Assembly (NCBI GenBank): GCA_050313295.1
Contig: JBNPLD010000020.1
Source of the DNA: S5-A14a sp022766365
Lineage (GTDB): Bacteria > Bacillota > Clostridia > Peptostreptococcales > Anaerovoracaceae
DNA: 22,384 nt
Direction: 5' to 3' (one strand)
Shown here: piece after piece, positions 14,597 through 22,065 of the stretch
Position numbering within the stretch: position 1 is the stretch's first letter
Layout of the letters: the number at the start of each line of letters is the position of its first letter
Notes under the pieces: model-generated
What the model was told of the DNA's origin: nothing
Database searches by the model: none
What the model saw: the letters and a program-made list of their open reading frames with translations, nothing else
Made by a program: the position numbers and the translations under genes

Positions 14597-15886
14597 ATGA
14601 GAGACGATACCAAGTGTTTACATGCAGGCTACACACCTAAGAATTCGGAGCCGAGAGTGATGCCGATCGTGCAGAGCACCACATACGTATTCGATTCAAC
14701 AGACGACGTAGCAGCGGTATTCGATGATCCAACCAAAGCGCTAATCTACAGTCGATTTGCAAATCCAACTGTAATGGCAGTAGAAGAAAAGATTGCGGCA
14801 CTGGAAGGAGGTGTCGCCGCAATGTGCACCTCCTCGGGTCAGGCAGCAAATTTGCTTGCTATACTTAATTTATGCAGTGCGGGGGACAATGTTGTTGCCT
14901 CCAGCCAAATTTATGGAGGAACTATTAACCTCTTTTCATTCACTTTAAGGAAACTGGGTATAGAGTGCCACTATGTGAATGTTGATGCGTCGGAAGAAGA
15001 AATATCGAATGCAATAGATTCAAATACCAAGGCGGTTTTCGGCGAGACAATTGCAAATCCTGCGGTGTCTGTCCTGGATATCGAAAAGTTTGCAAAAGTT
15101 GCACATGACAACGGTATACCGTTAATTGTAGACAACACTTTTGCAACTCCTATACTCTGTAAGCCGATTGAATTCGGAGCCGATATCGTAACCCATTCAA
15201 CAACAAAATATATGGATGGTCATGCGGTTCAAGGGGGAGGAGTGATTGTAGACAGTGGAAATTTCGATTGGAAAGCCTCGGGAAAATTCCCTGATTTCAC
15301 AGAACCTGACGATTCATACCATGGTATAACATATGTAGGGACGTATGGAAAACCGGCATATATCCTTAAGGCAAGAATGCAACTGATGAGAGATTTCGGG
15401 TGCTATCCTGCTGCACATTCGGCATTTCTGTTGAATTTGGGACTTGAAACATTAGGCCTCAGAATGAGACAATACTGTGAAAATGCAACCAAAGTGGCTA
15501 ATTTTCTGAAAGATAGAGAAGAGATAGAATCAATAAGCTATCCTGCCTTGGAAGAAGACAAATACCATGAGCTTGCAAAGAAGTATCTCAAGGGATCCAG
15601 CGGCGTTATATCAGTGGTAATCAAAGGTGGAAGAGATAATGCCATCAAGTTCATGGATGGCCTTAAGCTGGCATCAAACGAGGTACACGTTGCTGATATT
15701 AGAACCTGCGTGCTCCATCCTGCAGGGGAGACCCACAGACAGCTAACTGATGAACAGCTTATCGCAGCGGGGATTGAGCCTGGAATGGTCAGAGTTTCTG
15801 TTGGACTTGAAGATGCAGATGATATAATTGATGACTTAAAGCAGGCTTTAGATGCCATCAACAAGGCTGATTCATTGAATAGCTAG
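14597..15886 (+). CDS. metY: O-acetylhomoserine sulfhydrylase (gamma-family PLP enzyme)
   Basis: The enzyme makes homocysteine from O-acetylhomoserine and sulfide in the cytoplasm. The 429 residues show the Cys/Met-metabolism PLP fold: TKCLHAGYTP near the start, the YSRFANPT strand (51-58), SSGQAANLL (79-87), VDNTFATP (178-185) and the PLP lysine K204 in THSTTKYMDGH. A long insertion (WKASGKFPDFTEPDDSYHG) and the length above 420 fit O-acetylhomoserine sulfhydrylase better than cystathionine gamma-synthase (about 380-400). The ATG at 14597 was preferred over one at 14549 because AAAGGAG lies 7 bp upstream and the protein then begins as its relatives do. The acyl-donor-producing gene follows after 14 bp. 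Confidence 0.93.
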   Translation: MRDDTKCLHAGYTPKNSEPRVMPIVQSTTYVFDSTDDVAAVFDDPTKALIYSRFANPTVMAVEEKIAALEGGVAAMCTSSGQAANLLAILNLCSAGDNVVASSQIYGGTINLFSFTLRKLGIECHYVNVDASEEEISNAIDSNTKAVFGETIANPAVSVLDIEKFAKVAHDNGIPLIVDNTFATPILCKPIEFGADIVTHSTTKYMDGHAVQGGGVIVDSGNFDWKASGKFPDFTEPDDSYHGITYVGTYGKPAYILKARMQLMRDFGCYPAAHSAFLLNLGLETLGLRMRQYCENATKVANFLKDREEIESISYPALEEDKYHELAKKYLKGSSGVISVVIKGGRDNAIKFMDGLKLASNEVHVADIRTCVLHPAGETHRQLTDEQLIAAGIEPGMVRVSVGLEDADDIIDDLKQALDAINKADSLNS

Positions 15887-15900
15887 GAAGGGGAACGATA

Positions 15901-18189
15901 ATGCCTATTAAAGTTCCTAATAACCTTCCGGCAGTGGAAACCCTGACAAAAGAGAACATTTTCGTAATGACTGACACCAGGGCCATGACACAGGATATCA
16001 GGCCTCTAAAGATACTGATACTCAATCTTATGCCAACTAAAATCGATACGGAGACACAGCTTACTCGACTTCTTGGTAATACACCTCTCCAGGTAGAGCT
16101 TGAACTTTTGCAGACAGCAAGCCACAAGGCCAAAAACATTTCCGAAGAGCATATGATTGCTTTTTACAAAACTTTTTCTCAGGTCAGATCTAACTTCTAC
16201 GATGGAATGATAATTACAGGTGCGCCTATAGAGCATCTTGATTTCAAAGAAGTCGAATACTGGGACGAGCTATGTGAAATTATGGAATGGTCCAAGAGTC
16301 ATGTGCACAGCACATTCCACATATGTTGGGGTGCCCAGGCCGGACTCTATTACCACTACGGAATTAGCAAATACCCCCTAAGAGAAAAACTCTCAGGGGT
16401 ATTTCCTCATGTGGTGGAGAAGAAGAACAGCATGTTATTCAGAGGCTTTGATGATGTCTTCATGGCACCTCACTCCCGAAACACCGAAGTGAGAAGGGAG
16501 GAAGTGGAAGCAGAACCGGAGCTTGAGATTTTATCTTCATCTGAAGAAGCAGGACTATATGCCATAAAGTCAAAAAATGACAGACAGTTTTTTATAATGG
16601 GGCATTCCGAGTACGACCGGGATACTTTACTCAAGGAATATGAAAGGGATGTGAAGGATGGGATTTCTCCTGAAGTGCCTGAAAACTATTTCCCTGAAAA
16701 TGATGACAGCAAAACACCGTTGGTGACATGGAGATCCAGCGCCAACCTCTTGTACAGCAACTGGCTAAACTATTTTGTGTATCAGTCAACACCTTATGTA
16801 ATTGACCAGATTACTACTGATGAAGGACTGAGTAAGTTTCAGTCATTCGGAGACACTGTGACGTGTAAATTCGGGGGTTCGTCTTTGGCCGGTGCAAATG
16901 GCTTTAAGCGGGTTCGCAATATTATTAAAAGTGATGTCAGAAGGAAGTTTGTCGTAGTATCTGCACCGGGGAAAAGGTTTCGAGGGGATAACAAAGTAAC
17001 GGATCTTCTTGTTGCTATGACTGACGACACCGCTACAAGGGAGGAAAGGCTGGAACTGATTTCGGAGGTTGAATACAGACTTAATTCCATAGTTTCTGAC
17101 CTTAAAATTCCGTATATACTGAAGGAGGATTTCGCAGAAATTCGAAGTGCAATTCCTGAAGATGGCAAAGGTATCAATGAGGTGGAATACATTCTGAGCA
17201 GGGGAGAATATCTTACAGGTAAGATAATGGCGGAATTTTTAAACTATGATTTCATATCTCCTGAGAAATTTATCAGGTTTGACGGAAACGGTGTGCTTAT
17301 GAGTGATGAGACTTTGGAGCTGCTGTCCGAAGAACTTAAACGCCACGAAAATGCTGTTATTCCGGGATTCTTCGGTGGAGACTACAGCAACAAAATACAT
17401 GTGTTTTCGAGGGGCGGCTCCGATGTTACAGGTTCTCTGGTGGCGGCTGCATCAAAATCGGATCTGTATGAGAATTGGACTGATGTTTCCGGTCTTCTGA
17501 TGGCAGATCCCGGCATTGTCAAAGATGCTGTAACTGTCCCGGTTATAACATACAAAGAGCTTAGAGAACTGGCCTATATGGGAGCTAAAGTAATGCACAG
17601 AGATGCTATAAAGCCGGTCAAACAGTTTTCAATTCCCATCAACATAAAGAATACAGAAAGACCTGAGGATCCGGGTACACTAATTGTGGAAAATGCCGAT
17701 TATTATCGCAGTGGGGATTTAATTTCGGGAATTACCGGTAAAACTGATCTCATGAGTATCCTCATAGAAAAAGAAAATTTAAATGAAGATCCTCACCTGA
17801 GAGGTGAAGTTATTCACAGGCTAAAAAGACAGGGGATAAATGTGGAGCATACCTTGGCGGAAATAGATTCCCTTACAGTAATAGTGGATAAAGGTGAGTT
17901 GACCGGTGTGCCCGATGTCAAGAACTTTGTAAGAAGCACCTTGGAAAGTTATCTCTCTGATTTCAAAGTATCCGTGGATGCGGATCTTGCCATCATCGCA
18001 GTGGTAGGAAGAAATTTAGGTACGACTCCCGACGTTGCGGTACGTGTGCTCAATTCTCTTTCTATGAAGCGAATCAACGTGAAGCTCATCGACCACGGCC
18101 CAAGGAGATACAATATGCTCGTGGGTGTGCCGGAGGAGAAGTATGAGGAATCGGTAGAGTCTATTTACAACAATTTTGTCGGTCATTGA
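15901..18189 (+). CDS. MetA homoserine O-acyltransferase fused to aspartate kinase
   Basis: One uninterrupted 762-residue frame contains two complete enzymes. Residues 1 to about 305 are MetA: MPIKVPNNLPA, LNLMPTKI (K47), nucleophile C142 in FHICWGAQA, and H235/E237 in MGHSEYD. Residue 111 is Glu (GAPIEHLDF), which in characterised MetA proteins marks use of acetyl-CoA rather than succinyl-CoA, fitting the adjacent O-acetylhomoserine sulfhydrylase. WRSH of typical MetA reads WRSS here. After a linker of about 15 residues, 318-600 is aspartate kinase: KFGGSSLA (323-330), SRGEYLTGK, SRGGSDVTGS (503-512) and WTDVSGLLMADP. Residues about 605-762 carry the tandem ACT regulatory region (GITGKTDLMSI and the DHGPRRYNMLVGV end). 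The first step of the aspartate pathway and the methionine-committing step are thus in one chain. Aspartate-semialdehyde and homoserine dehydrogenases are not in the window. The ATG at 15901 has AAGGGG 6 nt upstream. Confidence 0.93.
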   Translation: MPIKVPNNLPAVETLTKENIFVMTDTRAMTQDIRPLKILILNLMPTKIDTETQLTRLLGNTPLQVELELLQTASHKAKNISEEHMIAFYKTFSQVRSNFYDGMIITGAPIEHLDFKEVEYWDELCEIMEWSKSHVHSTFHICWGAQAGLYYHYGISKYPLREKLSGVFPHVVEKKNSMLFRGFDDVFMAPHSRNTEVRREEVEAEPELEILSSSEEAGLYAIKSKNDRQFFIMGHSEYDRDTLLKEYERDVKDGISPEVPENYFPENDDSKTPLVTWRSSANLLYSNWLNYFVYQSTPYVIDQITTDEGLSKFQSFGDTVTCKFGGSSLAGANGFKRVRNIIKSDVRRKFVVVSAPGKRFRGDNKVTDLLVAMTDDTATREERLELISEVEYRLNSIVSDLKIPYILKEDFAEIRSAIPEDGKGINEVEYILSRGEYLTGKIMAEFLNYDFISPEKFIRFDGNGVLMSDETLELLSEELKRHENAVIPGFFGGDYSNKIHVFSRGGSDVTGSLVAAASKSDLYENWTDVSGLLMADPGIVKDAVTVPVITYKELRELAYMGAKVMHRDAIKPVKQFSIPINIKNTERPEDPGTLIVENADYYRSGDLISGITGKTDLMSILIEKENLNEDPHLRGEVIHRLKRQGINVEHTLAEIDSLTVIVDKGELTGVPDVKNFVRSTLESYLSDFKVSVDADLAIIAVVGRNLGTTPDVAVRVLNSLSMKRINVKLIDHGPRRYNMLVGVPEEKYEESVESIYNNFVGH

Positions 18190-18216
18190 TTTTTGAATAG
18201 ATGTTCAACGTAAGTA

Positions 18217-18246
18217 ATACCTTGTGAATGTAAGTTCACAAGGTAT
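18217..18246. repeat. Perfect 12-bp hairpin after the metA-aspartokinase gene
   Basis: ATACCTTGTGAA (18217-18228) and TTCACAAGGTAT (18235-18246) are perfect reverse complements around a 6-nt loop, 28 bp past the stop codon. There is no T-tract on either strand, so it looks more like an mRNA 3'-end stabiliser or pause element than a classical terminator. Confidence 0.6.
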
Positions 18247-18263
18247 CGCTATATATAATTAAA

Positions 18264-18290
18264 ACCTCACTTAATTTAATTAAATGAGGT
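18264..18290 (-). terminator. Probable terminator of folT
   Basis: ACCTCA (18264-18269) pairs with TGAGGT (18285-18290). After one mismatch, five more A-T pairs continue inward. Read on the minus strand the stem is followed by TTTTAATTATATA. It lies 113 bp beyond the folT stop, between the convergent genes. The T-tract is short, so termination may be partial. Confidence 0.45.
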
Positions 18291-18402
18291 CGTTTAAAAA
18301 AATATTATTGCCATTCTAGCAAAAATATATCGGCTATAGTTGTATATTCAGATACAGCGGCAACTTGATAGAATATTCAGCGTTGAATTAATAATATGTT
18401 TA

Positions 18403-18927
18403 TCAGCGTTCTGCGTTCCGGACACGCAGAGCCGGTATATTCCTAACCACCCCGTGATAGACAATAGGAATAAGTAGGACCTGAAGTGTGTAAGTGATGA
18501 TACACTTCACTATTCTTGCCGGTAAAATTGCCATATATGCTCTTCCCTGCAGTATGGAGAGCCATAAAGTATCAAGACCAAAATTTATGAAGAATGCAAT
18601 GATGGCACAGGCGATGAGAACTCGTGGAAGACTGACATTTCTGTTTCTAAAGAAAATACCGAAGACTATTCCTGTCAGAAAAGCTGAGAGGGTAAATCCA
18701 AAGAAAAAGCTTCCGCTGGGCCATAGCATCATTCCCAGCACATCTCCAATGGCGTAAGCCACACCTGCCCAGATGGGGCCATATAGGATTGCAAGCATGG
18801 CAACAGGAAGGAATCCGAATCCTAATCTCACAATCGGAGTTTGTATGGACAAAAATCTCGTAAGAATCACCTCGATGGCGATGAAGACAGCGATGGTGAC
18901 TAATTGTTTGGTAGTAGGTTTGCGCAT
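18403..18927 (-). CDS. folT: Folate ECF transporter substrate-binding (S) component FolT
   Basis: The 174-residue membrane protein has about six hydrophobic segments and the FolT-type opening TKQLVTIAVFIAIEVILTRFLSIQTP, cited here as residues about 6-31, then VRLGFGFLPVA, YAIGDVLGMMLWPSG and FFFGFTLSAFLTGI. S components bind the vitamin in the membrane and pair with a shared EcfA/A'/T energy module encoded elsewhere. The start is ATG at 18927-18925, since AAGGAG (18941-18936) lies 8 nt upstream. A longer frame reaching 18957 would overlap this ribosome site and is rejected. The folate assignment is supported by the THF riboswitch directly upstream. The gene is convergent with metY-metA/aspartokinase. 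Confidence 0.9.
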   Translation of the reverse strand: MRKPTTKQLVTIAVFIAIEVILTRFLSIQTPIVRLGFGFLPVAMLAILYGPIWAGVAYAIGDVLGMMLWPSGSFFFGFTLSAFLTGIVFGIFFRNRNVSLPRVLIACAIIAFFINFGLDTLWLSILQGRAYMAILPARIVKCIITYTLQVLLIPIVYHGVVRNIPALRVRNAER

Positions 18928-18933
18928 AAAAAT

Positions 18934-19009
18934 ATCTCCTTTCAAGTGTGTATTCACAAACTACACCCTGATTAGAGATAATAGACTTCTCTGTATTTAT
19001 GTGGTGTAG
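18934..19009 (-). promoter_or_regulatory. Expression platform of the folT riboswitch (translational)
   Basis: In transcript order, CUACACC (19009-19003) pairs with GGUGUAG (18967-18961). Inside that stem AGAGA (18992-18988) pairs with UCUCU (18978-18974). The segment AUCUCU (18979-18974) can instead pair with GGAGAU (18939-18934), which contains the Shine-Dalgarno sequence of folT. The first arm, CUACACC, overlaps the aptamer's closing stem P1. Forming P1 would therefore weaken the outer stem and free the anti-Shine-Dalgarno segment. This is my inference of a ligand-on, translation-off switch. No terminator T-tract is present. Confidence 0.55.
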
Positions 19010-19154
19010 TAGTGGACGCAATATTGTATCGCAACCTCCTGTCTCACAGCATATCGGCAATAATATGATCCTGATAGTCATTTGAGATACAAGCGGTCTT
19101 CGTTTATGGGCAACATCCCATCCCATAACACTTCACGCACAATATTTACTCTAC
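19009..19154 (-). ncRNA. Tetrahydrofolate (THF) riboswitch with enlarged arm
   Basis: In transcript order: P1 GUAG (19154-19151) with CUAC (19012-19009); conserved AGUA; P2 AAUAUUGU (19146-19139) with ACAAUAUU (19027-19020); conserved GAAGUG; P3 UUAUGGG (19128-19122) with CCCAUAA (19110-19104) closing the loop AUGGGAUGUUG; conserved ACGAAG (19103-19098). The loop segment GGAUGU (19118-19113) can form the class-defining pseudoknot with GCGUCC (19019-19014). These elements and their order match the THF class known upstream of folT in Firmicutes. The arm between ACGAAG and P2 is about 64 nt (ACC/GGU, then UCUCA/UGAGA, then CAUAU/AUAUG), far longer than the small hairpin I recall in compact examples. 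Confidence 0.82.
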
Positions 19155-19161
19155 TGTCTAG

Positions 19162-19190
19162 AGTATAACATCACCATAGCTGATAAGCAA
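19162..19190 (-). promoter_or_regulatory. Promoter of the folT riboswitch transcript
   Basis: On the minus strand TTGCTT (19190-19185), a 17-bp spacer ending in TGT, and TATACT (19167-19162) form an extended -10 sigma-A promoter. Transcription would begin about seven bases later, at the first bases of the riboswitch P1 stem, which supports both calls. Confidence 0.7.
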
Positions 19191-19620
19191 GGAAATGAGG
19201 GAAATTGTTAATGTAAAGTCCGGAACTTTCAAATATGTATGTTTCTGATAAATAATTTACAAAACAGTTTCAAAAACGAAAATCAGAAAGCCTGCTATAA
19301 AATTATGCATCTGAAATTTATGTTAAGTTTATCTGATTGTGATTGTCAAGAATTTAGAATCCATATAGCTTAATATGTATATAGATGAATAAACAAAACT
19401 CGAATAATAATTATGACTTTTGATTCGTGAGGTGCATCGATAAACGAAAACCCATGAAAGTTCGAAAATTACTTAAAAATAGGAGATCGTTCCGGCCCCA
19501 AGGAATGAAGACAGTGATTTGTGGAATGTATTTTGTTGTAAACACTTTTAAATTTTTAAAATTATGGTAGAATATGTATACGTTATTTACATTTGGTAAT
19601 TAAAGCGAAAGGAGATTTTT
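19191..19620. other. Non-coding region between divergent folT and DUF819 genes
   Basis: This 430-bp AT-rich stretch holds no gene I can support. On the plus strand there is an extended -10-like TGCTATAAA near 19293, a small palindrome AAAGT-CCGGA-ACTTT (19215-19229), and a GC-rich island near 19485-19505 where TTCC and GGAA could form a short hairpin. A 38-codon frame from 19453 has no ribosome site. I do not recognise a riboswitch here. Confidence 0.5.
19565..19573 (+). promoter_or_regulatory. Possible extended -10 promoter of the DUF819 gene
   Basis: TGGTAGAAT is a TGN-TAGAAT extended -10 located 47 bp before the ATG at 19621. The upstream DNA is A/T-rich without a clear -35. An AAAGGAG site precedes the ATG by 6 bp. 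Confidence 0.4.
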
Positions 19621-20853
19621 ATGTGGGGGAGGATTTTAGATTTTGATAATCCGCTTATAGGTGCGGATAACACGTGGGTGCTCATGGCGATAACGTTCGG
19701 CTGGGTTGCATTCTCAATTTATGCGGAACAGAAATGGAAGATTGCTGCTAAGATGTCAGGAGCAATCGTAGCACTGATAGGAGCTCTTGTACTGACAAAT
19801 TTAGCAATTATACCGACCAGTGCACCTTTTTTTGACGACATTGTGTGGGGTTATGTGGTGCCTATGGCTATACCGCTACTACTTTTACAATGTGATCTAA
19901 AGAAGATCGGTAAGGAATCAGGAAGGCTATTGATAATTTTTTTGATAGGATCGGTGGGAACTGTAGCAGGAGCCATCCTTGGTACTGTTTTGCTCGGAAA
20001 ACATATACCCCACATTCCGGGAATCGCCGGTATGATGACAGGATCATATATTGGTGGAGGTGTGAACTTTGCTGCACTGGCAGGAGCCTTTAACATACCG
20101 GGAGAACTTGTCTCTGCAACCACAGTTGCCGACAACCTGCTAATGGCACTCTACTTTTTCGTCCTTGTGATGATACCGGGGATTGCGTTTTTCAGGAAGC
20201 ATTACAAACATCCCCATTTGGATGCAGTGGAGTCCCATCAGGTCAGCGACGAACAAAAGACTTTAGCCGCATCTTACTGGGGCAAGAAGGAGATTTCCCT
20301 TAAGGATATAGCCATAAATATGGCAATAAGTGGAATAATCGTTGCTGTTTCAAAGATCATTGCGGATTTTCTTGCTAAGACTATTCCAACCGGCAATGCT
20401 TTTTTTCAAATGCTCAACGGAATGCTTGGCAACCAGTATCTGGTAATTACAACTATAGCAATGCTGTTGGCAACCTTTGGATCAAAGCATATAGCCAAAC
20501 TTGACGGTTCTCAGGAGATAGGTACGTGGCTTATCTATCTGTTCTTCTTTGTAATAGGTGTTCCTGCTTCTATTATGCAGGTTGTAATCAATGCGCCTAT
20601 AATTCTTGTATTCTGTATGATTATGGTCATTGTTAACATGCTGATTTGTTTTGTGTTTGGTAAGCTTCTCAAGTTCAATCTCGAAGATATAATACTAGCT
20701 TCAAATGCTAATATAGGAGGACCTACAACTGCAGCGGCAATGGCTATTTCAAAGGGATGGGTAGAATTGGTAGGACCGATAATGCTCGTCGGGACATTAG
20801 GCTACGTTATCGGAACGTATATGGGACTCTTTGTCGGAAATCTTCTCAGTTAA
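19621..20853 (+). CDS. DUF819 (YjcL-like) integral membrane protein
   Basis: The 410-residue protein has about ten to twelve hydrophobic segments and two related glycine-rich signatures characteristic of the DUF819/YjcL family: GSYIGGGVNFAALAG (about 141-155) in the first half and ASNANIGGPTTAAAMA (about 360-375) in the second. The repeated signature suggests an internally duplicated transporter fold, resembling sodium- or proton-coupled carriers. No substrate is established that I know of. A central polar loop (about 195-235) divides the halves. It starts at ATG 19621 with AAAGGAG. Its downstream neighbour is a dipeptidase 240 bp away in the same direction, so a peptide or amino-acid role is imaginable but not shown. 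Confidence 0.88.
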   Translation: MWGRILDFDNPLIGADNTWVLMAITFGWVAFSIYAEQKWKIAAKMSGAIVALIGALVLTNLAIIPTSAPFFDDIVWGYVVPMAIPLLLLQCDLKKIGKESGRLLIIFLIGSVGTVAGAILGTVLLGKHIPHIPGIAGMMTGSYIGGGVNFAALAGAFNIPGELVSATTVADNLLMALYFFVLVMIPGIAFFRKHYKHPHLDAVESHQVSDEQKTLAASYWGKKEISLKDIAINMAISGIIVAVSKIIADFLAKTIPTGNAFFQMLNGMLGNQYLVITTIAMLLATFGSKHIAKLDGSQEIGTWLIYLFFFVIGVPASIMQVVINAPIILVFCMIMVIVNMLICFVFGKLLKFNLEDIILASNANIGGPTTAAAMAISKGWVELVGPIMLVGTLGYVIGTYMGLFVGNLLS

Positions 20854-20937
20854 CCCATCGTGGTCTGAAACGAAGGAAGTGAAGAAAATACTGAAGCGAA
20901 ACATTAACTTAAAACGAAAGAAACTTTACCGGGCACA

Positions 20938-21017
20938 GATGTTTTGCATATAATACGGAAATTTTTCGAGTAATACGGACATTTTGCAAATAATACAGAT
21001 ATTTTGCATATAATAAA
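20938..21017 (+). repeat. Four tandem 20-bp repeats
   Basis: Four head-to-tail units of exactly 20 bp start at 20938, 20958, 20978 and 20998. The first reads GATGTTTTGCATATAATACG and the fourth GATATTTTGCATATAATAAA. Units two and three differ at several positions but keep the period. Units one and four each contain a perfect TATAAT, and three units contain TTTTGCA. The array lies in the 240-bp gap between the DUF819 and dipeptidase genes, ending 76 bp before the latter. It has no spacers, so it is not a CRISPR. It could be a protein-binding array or stacked promoter elements. Confidence 0.8.
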
Positions 21018-21093
21018 CAGGTAATGCAGATGTATGATAATTAAGGCATTGGAGTTGAATTAAATACAACAAAACTTATAAAGGAGAGAAGCT

Positions 21094-22065
21094 ATGATTT
21101 TTGACGGACATTCGGACATTTTTGCTGATGTTACGATTAAAAGACTAGAAGGTGAGACAAATGTTCTGCGAAACCATCATCTTAGGAGACTGAAAAAGGG
21201 AGGTGTTGAAGGAAGTATTTTCGTCATTTGGATTGATCCTCCATATGATAAGCAGCCGGTTCCAAGGAGCAAGGAGATAATGAAAGCCATCAGGGACGAG
21301 ATGGCTGAGACTGAAGATTTTGTCATCGTTCACAATACGGCAGAGATGGAAAAGGCGAAAGCAGAAGGAAAATTCTACATTTATATAGGGCTTGAAGGAG
21401 TTTCATATATAGGCAGTGATGTGGATAAAATCGATGAACTTTACGATTTTGGAGCTCGACATTGCATGCTCACGTGGAATGAGACAAATGACTTGGCAAC
21501 AGGAGCTCAAGGGGATCCTGACCGGGGACTGACAGAGGCCGGAGTGAAGGCTGTTAAGAAAATTCAGCAGCTTGGAATGCTTATGGATGTGTCGCACCTC
21601 AACGACAAATCGTTTTGGGATGTTATGAGGGTAGCTACGGGTCCGGTTATCGCTTCCCATTCTAACGCCCGTGCTCTCAGTAATGCCGCAAGAAATCTCA
21701 CTGATGACATGTTAATGGAAATTAAAAAAACCGGTGGTCTTGTGGGTATGAACTCGTTCAACTTGTTTGTTAGTCAGGAGATAGAAAACCAAAGGATTGA
21801 ACGGCTGGTTGATCATATAGTTTACATAAGCGACAAAATAGGTGTGGAGCATGTGGGCTTCGGCTTCGACTTCTTTGAGTTCCTGAACCCGGCCGGTATG
21901 TCATCATACAGCGATCAGGACACCTCGTATACAAGGGGGCTGGAAGATGCTACTAAGGTTCCGGAGCTTTTAAGACTTATGGAAAAAGCCGGATTCAATA
22001 AAGAGGAGATGGAAGCTATAAAGTATAAGAACTGGCACAATCTTATTAAAAAAGTTGTGGGATGA
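21094..22065 (+). CDS. Membrane dipeptidase (renal dipeptidase) family, peptidase M19, cytoplasmic
   Basis: The 323-residue protein carries the zinc site of peptidase family M19: H6 and D8 in FDGHSD, bridging E101 in GLEGV, H168 in MDVSHLND and H189 in IASHSNAR, with D259 in GFGFDF as the probable catalytic Asp. Family members hydrolyse dipeptides, sometimes with D-residues. There is no signal peptide or membrane segment, so despite the family name it should act in the cytoplasm. It starts at ATG 21094 with AAAGGAG 7-8 nt upstream. It follows the DUF819 gene but is separated by 240 bp that include the 20-bp repeat array, and no clear terminator follows it. Confidence 0.92.
   Translation: MIFDGHSDIFADVTIKRLEGETNVLRNHHLRRLKKGGVEGSIFVIWIDPPYDKQPVPRSKEIMKAIRDEMAETEDFVIVHNTAEMEKAKAEGKFYIYIGLEGVSYIGSDVDKIDELYDFGARHCMLTWNETNDLATGAQGDPDRGLTEAGVKAVKKIQQLGMLMDVSHLNDKSFWDVMRVATGPVIASHSNARALSNAARNLTDDMLMEIKKTGGLVGMNSFNLFVSQEIENQRIERLVDHIVYISDKIGVEHVGFGFDFFEFLNPAGMSSYSDQDTSYTRGLEDATKVPELLRLMEKAGFNKEEMEAIKYKNWHNLIKKVVG

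Noticed and set aside
18647..19126. 159-codon minus-strand frame overlapping folT and its leader
   Set aside because: It runs out of frame through the folT coding sequence and through the THF riboswitch, and the leader is explained by RNA structure.
19425..19520. Lysine riboswitch before the DUF819 gene, prompted by GAGGTGC-like sequence
   Set aside because: Only the first few bases resemble the L-box. The remaining conserved helices and the required length are missing.
20938..21017. CRISPR array
   Set aside because: The 20-bp units are directly adjacent with no unique spacers and there are no cas genes.
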